From positions 1 to 13,134 of the forward strand of contig CAILBQ010000611.1 in NCBI GenBank assembly GCA_903832475.1: a stretch of DNA of 13,134 bases. The letters are read 5' to 3'. Shown piece by piece: positions 1-7,259 of this stretch. Origin of the DNA: an uncultured Acidobacteriota bacterium (GTDB lineage: Bacteria > Acidobacteriota > Terriglobia > Terriglobales > Acidobacteriaceae). The position numbers and the translations under genes were made by a program. The notes beneath the pieces are model-generated. The model was given only the letters and a program-made list of their open reading frames with translations. It did not search any database and was not told the DNA's origin. Every line of letters starts with the position of its first letter. Position 1 is the first letter of the stretch.

Positions 1-734
1 ACAGTCCGATACGCAGCCAGATCATCGAATTTCCGACCTATGTTCAAACGGTGAAATGGACGCACGACCCAAACGAGGGACACCCTACGAATGAGGAGAT
101 GAGCTATAACTCGAAGGAAGGAATGGAAATCTATTCGGATGTATCTCTGTCTTATGCGATCGATCCGAAGATGGTTCCTGACTTCTACCTGAAATACAGA
201 TTAAGCAACCTTGAAGCTTTCACGCACGGTATTCTTCGCGACGTAGTTCGTAACTCGTTGAACGAAGTGGCATCGACTTACTCGGTGGAGGAGATTTATG
301 GAGTGCACAAGGCCGAGTTTCTGCATAAAGTCAGCGCGTTGATTCAGGAAAAGCTTACGCCGGTCGGCGTGGGCATTCAGCAGTTCGGATTTATCGGAGC
401 GCCGCGGGTTCCGGATGTGATTTCAGCGGCGATCACGGGCAAGGCGCAGGCGATTCAGAACGCAGAGCGCGCGCAGAACGAACTGGCACAGACGCAGGCG
501 GAAGCGGCGAAGAAGATTGCCGAAGCTGACGGCGACGCGAAGTCTGAGGTCGCCCGGGCGCAGGGCGAGGCGGAGGCGAACCGGATACGGCAGGCTTCGA
601 TTTCGCCTCAGCTTCTGGAATTGAGGAAGCTGGAAAATCAGCGGGCTTTGGCCGACCGCTGGAACGGGCAGCTACCGCAGGTTGAGTCGGGCAGCGGTGG
701 CGGCTTGATGCTGCAACTGCCGAAGCCGCAGTAG
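1..734 (+). CDS. SPFH/prohibitin-family membrane-associated protein, 3' part only
   Basis: The reading frame is open to the left edge (frame from base 3), so the gene is cut at its 5' end. The GTG at 51 is probably internal, because the codons before it also read as sensible protein. About 243 residues are visible. The first part looks like the second half of an SPFH (band 7/prohibitin) domain, including a segment of the type VSLSYAIDP and a following helix with FTHGILRDVVRNSLNEV. After it comes a long Ala/Glu/Gln-rich coiled coil (roughly visible residues 145-200), then a Gly-rich, Leu-rich tail ending in PKPQ. SPFH proteins form membrane-anchored oligomeric scaffolds. The N-terminal membrane anchor expected for the family would lie outside the window. 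The exact subfamily (prohibitin-like, HflK/C-like or other) cannot be decided here. A terminator follows directly. Confidence 0.85.
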   Translation, partial: SPIRSQIIEFPTYVQTVKWTHDPNEGHPTNEEMSYNSKEGMEIYSDVSLSYAIDPKMVPDFYLKYRLSNLEAFTHGILRDVVRNSLNEVASTYSVEEIYGVHKAEFLHKVSALIQEKLTPVGVGIQQFGFIGAPRVPDVISAAITGKAQAIQNAERAQNELAQTQAEAAKKIAEADGDAKSEVARAQGEAEANRIRQASISPQLLELRKLENQRALADRWNGQLPQVESGSGGGLMLQLPKPQ

Positions 735-752
735 GTGGCTGACAAGCAACAG

Positions 753-789
753 AAGCGGCCGAGTTCGGTAACGATTTCGACCGCTTTTT
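753..789 (+). terminator. Intrinsic terminator after the SPFH gene
   Basis: AAGCGG at 753-758 pairs with CCGCTT at 781-786, with a further CGA/TCG pairing inside after one mismatch. It is followed by a T run to 789. It lies 19 nt after the stop codon of the SPFH gene and separates it from ychF. Confidence 0.6.
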
Positions 790-796
790 CATATCG

Positions 797-846
797 AGCT
801 TTCTCGGATTGGGTCCGCTTATGATGGACAAGGCGGCTTTTCCGCC
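797..846 (+). promoter_or_regulatory. Weak candidate promoter and leader hairpin for ychF
   Basis: TATGAT at 820-825 matches the -10 consensus at five of six positions, but no good -35 is seen about 17 nt upstream. The would-be leader contains a small hairpin, GGCGG (832-836) with CCGCC (842-846). It is the only promoter-like site between the preceding terminator and ychF, and the call rests mainly on that position. Confidence 0.25.
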
Positions 847-892
847 CTGGGCCGCTCATGGCCGTTGATTTTGCACGAAGTCAGGACGAGGA

Positions 893-1999
893 ATGGGATT
901 CAATTGCGGGATTGTCGGGCTGCCGAATGTGGGCAAGTCCACGTTGTTCAATGCACTTACGGAGACGGCTGCGGCGGAAGCGGCAAATTACCCTTTCTGC
1001 ACGATTGAGCCGAATGTTGGGCGCGTCGCTGTGCCTGATGCGCGGCTGGAAGTGCTGGCGAGGCTGGCGGGTTCGGAGAAGATCATTCCCACGCAGCTGG
1101 AGTTTGTGGATATCGCCGGGCTGGTGCGGGGGGCTTCGCGGGGAGAAGGGCTGGGGAACAAATTTCTGGCGCACATTCGCGAGGTGGACGCGATTGCGCA
1201 CGTGCTGCGGTGTTTTGAAGACGGCAACGTGACGCACGTAGAAGGTTCGATCGACCCGGTGCGCGATGCCGATACGGTAGAGACAGAGCTGATGCTGGCC
1301 GATCTAGACAGCCTGGAGCGGCGGGTCACGGCGATGCAGAAGAAGATGAAGGGCAACGATCCCGAGGCCAAGGCGCATTTGCCGGTGATTGAGATGGCGC
1401 TCGAAGCATTGCGTGCGGGAAAGTCGGCGAGGACGATCATTCCGGAGCTGAATCATGACCAGCACAAGATTTTGCATGGGATGGGGCTGATCACTTCGAA
1501 GCCGGTTCTTTATGTATGCAATGTCGAAGAGACAGCTGCCGGGACTGGCAATGCGTTTTCGGAGAAGGTTGCGGCTTTCGCGGCAACGCTCGGGGCGAAA
1601 TCGGTGGTGATTTCGGCTGCGATTGAGGCGGAGGTTTCGCAGCTAGCCGAAGAGGCGGAGAAGAAGGAATTTCTGGAATCGCTGGGACTGGAAGAGACGG
1701 GGCTGGCGCGGGTGATCCGAGCGGGCTATGCGCTGCTGGGACTGCTGACGTTCTTTACGGTCGGGCCCAAGGAGACGCATGCCTGGACGGTGGAGAAGGG
1801 ATCGAAGGCTCCGCAGGCAGCGGGCGCGATTCACTCTGACTTTGAAAAGGGATTCATCCGAGCTGAAACGATTGCGTATGCGGACTTTGTTGCTGCCGGA
1901 TCTGAGGCTGCGGCAAAAGAAGCAGGCAGGATGCGCCTGGAGGGCAGCGATTACCTGGTGCAGGATGGTGACATCTTCCATTTCCGATTCAAAGCGTAG
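893..1999 (+). CDS. ychF: Redox-regulated ATPase YchF (OLA1 family)
   Basis: This is a 368-aa TRAFAC-class P-loop NTPase of the Obg/OLA1 family, close to the usual bacterial length of about 363 aa. The Walker A/G1 motif GLPNVGKST is at residues 9-17, with the lysine at 15. The G3 motif DIAG is at 73-76, followed by the glycine-rich switch II. A NVEE motif at 210-213 replaces the NKxD of true GTPases, which is the family hallmark linked to ATP preference. A helical coiled-coil insertion spans about 125-200, and a C-terminal TGS domain about 282-366. Members bind ribosomes and nucleic acids and are implicated in stress and translation control. The ATG at 893 has AGGA at 883-886, six bases upstream. 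The gene is flanked by its own upstream terminator and appears monocistronic. Confidence 0.97.
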   Translation: MGFNCGIVGLPNVGKSTLFNALTETAAAEAANYPFCTIEPNVGRVAVPDARLEVLARLAGSEKIIPTQLEFVDIAGLVRGASRGEGLGNKFLAHIREVDAIAHVLRCFEDGNVTHVEGSIDPVRDADTVETELMLADLDSLERRVTAMQKKMKGNDPEAKAHLPVIEMALEALRAGKSARTIIPELNHDQHKILHGMGLITSKPVLYVCNVEETAAGTGNAFSEKVAAFAATLGAKSVVISAAIEAEVSQLAEEAEKKEFLESLGLEETGLARVIRAGYALLGLLTFFTVGPKETHAWTVEKGSKAPQAAGAIHSDFEKGFIRAETIAYADFVAAGSEAAAKEAGRMRLEGSDYLVQDGDIFHFRFKA

Positions 2000-2149
2000 C
2001 TGGTTCTGTGGCGGAGCGGGCGGGGACACGATTAGAGCAATCCGGACCGATGTTAGAGGACGGGTCCCGATATAAGTGACGAGCACCTTCTTTTGCAATT
2101 CTTATGACAACTTCCGGTTTGCCTCGGGGTTCCTAAAACCTGTAAGCTG

Positions 2150-2166
2150 ACTGCGAAATTCGCAGT
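2150..2166. promoter_or_regulatory. Perfect palindrome upstream of the YXWxPGYW gene (operator candidate)
   Basis: ACTGCGAAATTCGCAGT is a perfect 8-bp inverted repeat around a single base. It sits 77 nt before the ATG of the following gene. Weak -35/-10-like stretches (TTGCCT at 2119, TAAGCT at 2143) lie just upstream, which would place the palindrome near a transcription start, where a repressor could bind. This is inferred from symmetry and position only. Confidence 0.35.
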
Positions 2167-2243
2167 TGTCAATCAACGGGCCTCAGGCTACGGACCGCTT
2201 CCCCGGCGGCTCGAGCGCCCCCAGCGAGTATTTGGAGGATTCC

Positions 2244-3329
2244 ATGAACGTCTTTCGCTCAGCGCGGTATTTTCTGTTCGCGCTTCTACTCTGCGTGGTT
2301 CCGGCATCGGCATTTGCTGGAGTCTTTATCAGCATCGGCATAGCACCGCCGGTGTTGCCGGTCTATGTACAACCGCCCTGCCCGCAGGATGGCTATCTGT
2401 GGACGCCTGGCTACTGGGCTTACGGCGACGACGGCTACTACTGGGTGCCTGGTGCGTGGGTGCCAGCTCCCGAGCCTGGATTCCTCTGGACGCCGCCTTA
2501 CTGGGGATTTGAAGGCGGTCACTATCGCTTCTTTGAAGGTTACTGGGGACCGCACGTTGGCTACTACGGTGGCGTGAACTATGGGTTCGGCTACATGGGC
2601 ATGGGTTTTGCCGGCGGCGAATGGCGCGGCGGACGGTTTGCCTACAATACGGCCGTGGTCAACGTGAATACGACGGTCATCCACAATACCTATGTGAACG
2701 AAACGATCGTGCACAACACGACGATCATCAACAACAATCACGTTGCCTATTCGGGCGGCCCTGGCGGCATTCAGCACCAGCCGACGCCGGAAGAGCGGCA
2801 GGCATCCACCGAGCGTCATGTCGCGCCGACCCCGGTGCAGCAGCAGCACATCCAAGCGGCAGCCAAGGATCCGCAGCAACACTTCTCTGCGAACCATGGA
2901 CGTCCCGCAACGGTTGCCGCGGCCAAGCCGCTGACGGCTCCGGTTCACACCGGTCCCATTAACGGAGCGCGCCCCAACACCGAGGCGGCTCGTCCAAACG
3001 CAACGCCGGGTCGTCCGAACACACCGGCGGCACGTCCTGAAACGCAGGCACGGCCTGAGAATCAGGCACGGCCCACGCCGACTCCGCAGTCGCGTCCAGA
3101 GACGCGGCCCACGCCGACTCCGCAGGCCCGCCCTGAAGCTCGACCTGCACCGACGCCGCAACCTCGCCAGGAAAGCCGACCCTCGCCTGCACCTCGTCCA
3201 GAGTCGCGGCCGGCACCGGCGCCCCGCACCGAGGCGCGTCCGGCGCCCCAGCCGCATGCCGCTCCCAGGCCGGCGCCAGCTCCACGTCCTGCGCCCGCTC
3301 CGAAAGAAGAGCATCCGCACGGTCGTTAA
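2244..3329 (+). CDS. Secreted YXWxPGYW-repeat protein with Pro/Arg-rich C-terminal tail
   Basis: From the ATG at 2244, with GGAGGA at 2234-2239 just upstream, the product has 361 aa. Residues 1-26 form a clear Sec signal peptide: a basic start, the hydrophobic core FLFALLLCVV, and an AFA cleavage site before GVFI. The mature N-terminus holds aromatic repeats of the type YLWTPGYW, YYWVPGAW and FLWTPPYW, then FEGYWGP, as in the YXWGXW/WXXGXW repeat proteins. An Asn/Thr/His-rich segment follows (VNVNTTVIHNTYVNETIVHN). The last 120 residues or so are low-complexity, with repeating ARPE and RPxPxPQ units. The function is unknown; an envelope or extracellular role is inferred. The same frame can extend up to a TTG at 2166, but those 26 residues would destroy the signal peptide. 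A strong terminator follows, so the gene stands alone. Confidence 0.85.
   Translation: MNVFRSARYFLFALLLCVVPASAFAGVFISIGIAPPVLPVYVQPPCPQDGYLWTPGYWAYGDDGYYWVPGAWVPAPEPGFLWTPPYWGFEGGHYRFFEGYWGPHVGYYGGVNYGFGYMGMGFAGGEWRGGRFAYNTAVVNVNTTVIHNTYVNETIVHNTTIINNNHVAYSGGPGGIQHQPTPEERQASTERHVAPTPVQQQHIQAAAKDPQQHFSANHGRPATVAAAKPLTAPVHTGPINGARPNTEAARPNATPGRPNTPAARPETQARPENQARPTPTPQSRPETRPTPTPQARPEARPAPTPQPRQESRPSPAPRPESRPAPAPRTEARPAPQPHAAPRPAPAPRPAPAPKEEHPHGR
3069..3124 (+). repeat. Tandem coding repeat in the Pro/Arg-rich tail
   Basis: The 20-base unit at 3069-3088 recurs exactly at 3105-3124, giving a 36-base period that encodes RPTPTPQ-type units. Less exact copies extend from about 2970 to 3318. This is a coding repeat that could change copy number by slippage. 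Confidence 0.7.
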
Positions 3330-3350
3330 CCGACTGAGCAGGACTTAACC

Positions 3351-3384
3351 AGCCGCCCGTGGCCAACCCACGGGCGGCTTTTTT
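3351..3384 (+). terminator. Strong intrinsic terminator
   Basis: AGCCGCCCGTGG (3351-3362) pairs perfectly with CCACGGGCGGCT (3368-3379) around a 5-base loop. A run of six T ends at 3384. It lies 21 nt after the stop codon of the YXWxPGYW gene. Confidence 0.93.
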
Positions 3385-3468
3385 CATCTCTAAGAGGGAA
3401 TATCTGCGCCTTCGTGGGCCGGATGTCGGCACGACCTCTATACAGCAGGATGAAAAAAAGGAGGAGAG

Positions 3469-3819
3469 ATGAAAGGACTTTCGGGATTTTCCGTAGCAGT
3501 TGCAGGTGCAGGCCTTTGCCTGTTTTCAGTGAACGCCCGGCCAGTGCATGCAGCGATTGTTGCCCCGGCAGGTTACGTTCAGGATCATGGCCGGCATTGG
3601 GACGACCCTCCGGCGGAGATGGACGAGATGCACCGCAAGGGATTTCATGACGGTGTCGAGGGGGCTAAGAAGGATTTCGACAATCATCGATCGCCGGATC
3701 CGCACAACCGCGACGAATTCCGTCACCCTCATGTTCCGGACCACGACCGCGAGGCGTATCGTCAAGGATTTGAACGCGGTTATCAGATGGCATGGGATCA
3801 CTATTCCACCGGCCACTAG
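3469..3819 (+). CDS. Small secreted His/Asp-rich protein of unknown function
   Basis: The product has 116 aa. The ATG at 3469 is preceded by a very strong ribosome binding site (AAGGAGGAGA, 3458-3467). Residues 1-28 look like a signal peptide: a basic start, the hydrophobic stretch VAVAGAGLCLFSV, and a VHA cleavage site before AIVAP. The mature part is very hydrophilic and rich in His, Asp and Arg. It contains two related segments, HRKGFHDGVEGAKKD and YRQGFERGYQMAWDH, which look like an internal repeat separated by a Pro/His/Asp linker. I do not recognise a named family. The His/Asp richness could suit metal binding, but no defined motif is visible. The gene has its own terminator, which overlaps the end of recJ on the other strand. 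Confidence 0.75.
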   Translation: MKGLSGFSVAVAGAGLCLFSVNARPVHAAIVAPAGYVQDHGRHWDDPPAEMDEMHRKGFHDGVEGAKKDFDNHRSPDPHNRDEFRHPHVPDHDREAYRQGFERGYQMAWDHYSTGH

Positions 3820-3827
3820 AAATAGCT

Positions 3828-5780
3828 TCAACACGCAGCAGAGATCCCGGCGCCGGTCGCCGGGATTTTTTGCGTGGGATCAGTCTCGAAAGGGCGCAGG
3901 GCTGCGATTTCTATCTCCAGCCCGCCGTATTGGGGATGATCATTTTCTCGAATGCGATAGGCAATATCGATCAGGCTGCCAGTCTGAAGATTAAGTTCGT
4001 GGGCGCGATGGGCGAGGTTCCAGCCGACAGCCCGGATGGGGGTCATCGATGGCAAGGGACCTGTAGAGCTTCGCAATTCTAGGCGGATGTGGCGCTCTTT
4101 CATCAAGCGAACAGGTGCTGCGAGCTGTAGGGCGCGAGCGAGAAAGATTGGCTCTGGATTGCCATGACCGAGGGGTTCCATTTTTCGCAGCCAGCCGGCC
4201 AGCACGGGGGTAACGCGTTCGATGGGTAGTTCCGCGTGAATTTTCAGGATTTGTTCCGCATCTTTCCCAGCGAGTTTGCGGGCCGCGAATTCGTAAAGGC
4301 GACGCTCCATCTCGGGAAGATTTTCGGCGGGCATGGCAAAGCCTACGGCGAAAGCGTGGCCGCCGAAACGGGAATAGAGGTCGGCGCAAGTTTCGATGCA
4401 TTCAAGCAACGGGAAGCCATCAATCGAGCGGCCCGAGCCATAAGCGATGCCATCCTCAACGCTGACAACGATAGCTGGTTTCGCGGTGCGATCAACGACG
4501 CGCGAGGCAAGGATGCCGATGATGCCGCGGTGCCAGCCGTGCCCGATCATAACGAGCATCTTGTGTTGAGAAAGCTTGGGCTCGCTGGCGAGACGATGTT
4601 CGACCTGCTGCAGAACGGAGGCCTCGGTGGCGCGTCGGTCGGTATTGAGCTGCTCGAGTTTTTCGGCAAGTAGTTGGGCGCGAGCGGCGTCGCGGGTGGT
4701 GAAGAGCTCGACGACTTCGGCAGCGATATCCATGCGGCCGGCGGCGTTGATGCGGGGGGCGAGGCGGAAGCCCAGGTCGAAGCTGGTGAGGGGCCTGGTG
4801 GCGGGATCGATGTTGGCGGCTTTGAACAGGGCGCGGAGACCGAGGCCGGCGGGGCGGTGAAGTTCGCGGATGCCGAGAGCGGCAAGGACACGGTTTTCCC
4901 CTTTGAGAGGAACGGCGTCAGCGACGGTGGCGATAGCGACCATTTTGAGGAAGGAGGGGAGAATTTTGTCCCGGGTTCGCGTAGTCCCGAGACGCTCATC
5001 GCTACGCTGCAACAAGGCCTGGGCCAGTTTGAATGCGATGGCGGCGCCACAAAGAAACTTTTCGGGGTAATTGCAGCCGGGCTGGTTGGGATTGAGTACA
5101 GCCAGGGCGACGGGAATTTCGTCTTCGGCGTCGGGCAGGTGATGGTCGGTGATGATGAGGTCGAGGCCGAGCTTCTGTGCAGTGCGCGCCTCTTCGAAAG
5201 CGCGCATTCCAGTGTCGACGCTGATGACGAGGGTGACGCCTTCGGCGGCGGCGGTTTCGAGGACTGCCGATTGAATGCCGTAGCCTTCCCGCAGGCGGTG
5301 AGGGACGTGGAACCGGACTTTGCAGCTCTTGGGGCCGTTCTTTTGGGCTGCGGTCGCGGCGAGCATCTCGATGGCGGTCTTGAGGAGTACGACGGCGGTC
5401 GTGCCGTCGACGTCGTAGTCGCCGTACAGCAGGATGGTCTCACAACGGGCGACGGCAAGTTCGATGCGATCCACCGCCGCGGTCATTCCTAGGATGAGGA
5501 AGGGATCGTTGAGGTGATCAAGGCCTGGATTGAGGAAATGGTAGGCGGCCTCGGGCGCAGAAATTCCGAGTGCGAGAAGCAATTCGGCTACGACCTGGGG
5601 AATCTTTGCAGCGGCGGCTAGGCGTTCGGCTTCTGTAGGATTGGGAAGTCGAAGCTGCCAGCGCTGGGCGGGTCGAAGGATGCCGCTCATCGGTCCGGCT
5701 GACGGCAGGATGGATGGTGGCGCGGGCTCAGCAGTGGCGGGACTGACTGGCGCTGAATCGAGCCCGGAAGCCGTGGTCAC
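3828..5780 (-). CDS. recJ: Single-stranded-DNA-specific 5'-3' exonuclease RecJ
   Basis: This is a 650-aa DHH-family nuclease that degrades single-stranded DNA 5' to 3' in recombinational and mismatch repair. Motif I GDYDVDG is at 120-126, SVDTGM near 187-192, and the DHH motif (TDHH) at 211-214, supplying the metal-binding aspartates and histidines. A DHHA1 domain follows, containing GHGWHRGIIGILASRV (413-428), GSGRS (448-452) and the GGH motif (473-475). The C-terminal OB-fold part includes PLGHGNPEP near 536-544. The start is GTG at 5780-5778, overlapping the TGA of the upstream gene as GTGA, so the two are translationally coupled. The first 30 residues are Pro/Ala/Ser-rich and look dispensable; an internal Met at residue 31 (MSGILRPAQRW) is an alternative start. 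The last ten or so residues are overlaid by an antisense terminator. Confidence 0.96.
   Translation of the reverse strand: MTTASGLDSAPVSPATAEPAPPSILPSAGPMSGILRPAQRWQLRLPNPTEAERLAAAAKIPQVVAELLLALGISAPEAAYHFLNPGLDHLNDPFLILGMTAAVDRIELAVARCETILLYGDYDVDGTTAVVLLKTAIEMLAATAAQKNGPKSCKVRFHVPHRLREGYGIQSAVLETAAAEGVTLVISVDTGMRAFEEARTAQKLGLDLIITDHHLPDAEDEIPVALAVLNPNQPGCNYPEKFLCGAAIAFKLAQALLQRSDERLGTTRTRDKILPSFLKMVAIATVADAVPLKGENRVLAALGIRELHRPAGLGLRALFKAANIDPATRPLTSFDLGFRLAPRINAAGRMDIAAEVVELFTTRDAARAQLLAEKLEQLNTDRRATEASVLQQVEHRLASEPKLSQHKMLVMIGHGWHRGIIGILASRVVDRTAKPAIVVSVEDGIAYGSGRSIDGFPLLECIETCADLYSRFGGHAFAVGFAMPAENLPEMERRLYEFAARKLAGKDAEQILKIHAELPIERVTPVLAGWLRKMEPLGHGNPEPIFLARALQLAAPVRLMKERHIRLELRSSTGPLPSMTPIRAVGWNLAHRAHELNLQTGSLIDIAYRIRENDHPQYGGLEIEIAALRPFETDPTQKIPATGAGISAAC
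3844..3871 (+). terminator. Intrinsic terminator inside the convergent recJ 3' end
   Basis: ATCCCGGCG (3844-3852) pairs perfectly with CGCCGGGAT (3858-3866) around a 5-base loop. It runs into six T ending at 3871. It serves the 116-aa gene ending at 3819. On the opposite strand the same bases encode residues about 637-646 of RecJ. Confidence 0.9.
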
Positions 5781-6256
5781 AGTTCTTCGTTCTCTCCCTC
5801 GGAGTCGTCAATCACAATGTCGTGGAAGCTTTCAATGCCTTCCAGGATCTCCTGGTAACGTTCGTACCACTCGGTGGTTGTCTCGTGAAGAAACATGACA
5901 CCCTGGTGCACGAAACCAAGCTGGATGTACCCAACTTTTCCGGCATATTTTTGGAGCCACTGGGCCTCGATCAGCTCGGACGCTTCTTCATCGGGGAAGT
6001 TTAATTCGCCAGCTTCTTCGATGAGCTCGTCCAATTCGTCGCGGTCGAGTTTGACATCGCTGATTGTGACGAAGAGGGCGCCGGCGTGTTTGGCCATTTC
6101 GACGAAGTCTTTCCAGGAGTCAGGGTTGTCTTCGCTGCCTTCCCAGAGGATGGCTGGTATGTCTTCGGTGACATAGCCTGGAAGGCGGCGCATGCCATGC
6201 CCTTCGATGAAAGCCACCATGTCGTCTTTGAGCGCTACGAGGTTATCGGTTTCCAT
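5777..6256 (-). CDS. Acidic conserved hypothetical protein upstream of recJ
   Basis: The product has 159 aa and is strongly acidic, with many Asp/Glu and a tail ending in DDSEGENEEL. No signal peptide or transmembrane helix is visible, so it is probably cytoplasmic. Aromatic-rich segments such as ILWEGSEDNPDSWKDF and TTTEWYERYQEILEGIE suggest a compact alpha/beta fold. I do not recognise a named family. The ATG at 6256 lacks a strong ribosome binding site; only a weak ATGGTTA lies upstream. It is the first gene of a two-gene operon, and its TGA overlaps the GTG of recJ. The close coupling hints at joint expression with this repair nuclease, but that is context only. Confidence 0.8.
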   Translation of the reverse strand: METDNLVALKDDMVAFIEGHGMRRLPGYVTEDIPAILWEGSEDNPDSWKDFVEMAKHAGALFVTISDVKLDRDELDELIEEAGELNFPDEEASELIEAQWLQKYAGKVGYIQLGFVHQGVMFLHETTTEWYERYQEILEGIESFHDIVIDDSEGENEEL

Positions 6257-6487
6257 AGGTAACCATCATTGTCGCAGATGAAACTGCGGCATTCGGGATG
6301 CGTCTTGCGTGATTTCGCGACCATAGTACGCCAAAATGGCGATGGATTGCATTAGCCAGTATGAAGTGACCCAGGGAAGCGAATCGGGCCCTGATTCAAA
6401 GCAGCTTGCAGGTGGCGCCGTGAGGTACCAGCCTGTGGAAAGAGCAGCGGCCGGGGCGGATAGCATGGAGCCTGGAGGATTCCCAGT
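6257..6487. other. Divergent intergenic region
   Basis: This 231-base stretch lies between the divergent starts of the 159-aa gene and the ferredoxin-like gene, so it must hold the promoters for both directions. I see no convincing -35/-10 pair and no strong inverted repeat. The only clear element is GGAGGA at 6474-6479, the ribosome binding site of the rightward gene. Confidence 0.5.
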
Positions 6488-6853
6488 TTGGCACCTTTTG
6501 AGCGTCATGTGTTTGTATGTCAGAATTCGCGTCCCGAGGGCGCGCCCCGACCTTCGTGTACCAAGGACGGCAAGAGCGACCTATTACCTCAGTTGCAGAT
6601 GTTCGCCAAGGCTGCCGGGATTTTGGCCACGGTGCGCATCAACAAGTCCGGATGCCTGGACCAGTGTGAGCATGGGCCAACCATGGTGGTGTATCCGGAA
6701 GCGGTCTGGTACGGGCATGTGCAGGCGTCGGACGCCGAAGAAATTGTGCGAGAGCACCTGGTTGGCGGCCGGCCCGTCGAACGGTTGCGGCTGGCCGATG
6801 AGTGCGTCAACACAAAAAGCTGCCCTCATCGTGGCTTGCCGACAGGGGCGTAG
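6488..6853 (+). CDS. (2Fe-2S) ferredoxin, thioredoxin-like fold
   Basis: The product has 121 aa from a TTG start at 6488, chosen because GGAGGA lies eight bases upstream and the protein then begins in the family manner (FERHVFVCQNSRPEG). Four cysteines fit the thioredoxin-like [2Fe-2S] ferredoxin pattern: C11, C24, C56 and C60, the last two in SGCLDQCEHGPTMVVYPE. That segment is highly characteristic of the family, as is the VWYGHV that follows. The protein is a small soluble electron carrier whose partner cannot be told from the context. Two further cysteines (about 106 and 112, in DECVNTKSCPHRG) occur in the C-terminal tail. The DUF507 genes follow after 127 bases. Confidence 0.9.
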   Translation: MAPFERHVFVCQNSRPEGAPRPSCTKDGKSDLLPQLQMFAKAAGILATVRINKSGCLDQCEHGPTMVVYPEAVWYGHVQASDAEEIVREHLVGGRPVERLRLADECVNTKSCPHRGLPTGA

Positions 6854-6980
6854 TTTTGCCTCGCTTCGGCCTTCCAGGAGGGGCGGAATCCACGGTGATC
6901 CGAGTTCGCTGGGTGGCCAAGTTGCACAAGTCGGAGGGCAGGGGAAGGACGCCCAATGTGGTATCTTGGAGGTTCAGTCC

Positions 6981-7259
6981 ATGATCTTTTCTCGCGAATA
7001 TATCGGATACCTAGCACGTCGCACGGTTAAGCACCTGGTAGACGCCAAGATGATCCATACCGACCAGGCAGCCCTTGTTGAAGAGCGTGTCACAGCCGGT
7101 ATGATCGATGAGATCTCTCTCGAAGACCGCATCAATGACGAGGTTCGCATCATTCTCGAGGCTTACCAGCAGGAAATGCTTAAGTCCGGAGCGCAGTACG
7201 CGGAGATGTTCAAGAAGGTCAAGGGTGAGCTGGCACGCAAATACAAGGCGGTCCTATGA
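6981..7259 (+). CDS. DUF507 family protein, first of a tandem pair
   Basis: The product has 92 aa from the ATG at 6981, with TTGGAGG at 6966-6972 upstream. The same frame is open far upstream to a start at 6336, but that extension runs across the ferredoxin gene and reads as non-protein. The product begins MIFSREYIGYLARRTVKHL and is charged and mostly helical, with no membrane segment, as expected for DUF507. The function of the family is not established. The stop overlaps the start of the next gene as ATGA, so the pair is translationally coupled. Confidence 0.85.
   Translation: MIFSREYIGYLARRTVKHLVDAKMIHTDQAALVEERVTAGMIDEISLEDRINDEVRIILEAYQQEMLKSGAQYAEMFKKVKGELARKYKAVL

Noticed and set aside
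893..1232. Overlapping frames on both strands across the start of ychF
   Set aside because: The YchF frame holds all family motifs. The others are shadow frames in GC-rich codons.
2286..3320. Minus-strand frame (344 aa) rich in Arg
   Set aside because: It is antisense to the YXWxPGYW gene. The Arg-rich text mirrors the Pro-rich codons of the real gene.
4674..5492. Long plus-strand reading frame (272 aa) rich in Gly/Glu/Asp
   Set aside because: It lies wholly antisense within recJ, whose motifs are unmistakable. Its composition is that of a GC-rich shadow frame.
6336..6980. N-terminal extension of the first DUF507 gene to a start at 6336
   Set aside because: The extension crosses the ferredoxin gene in another frame. 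The ATG at 6981 has a good ribosome binding site and gives the family's normal length.
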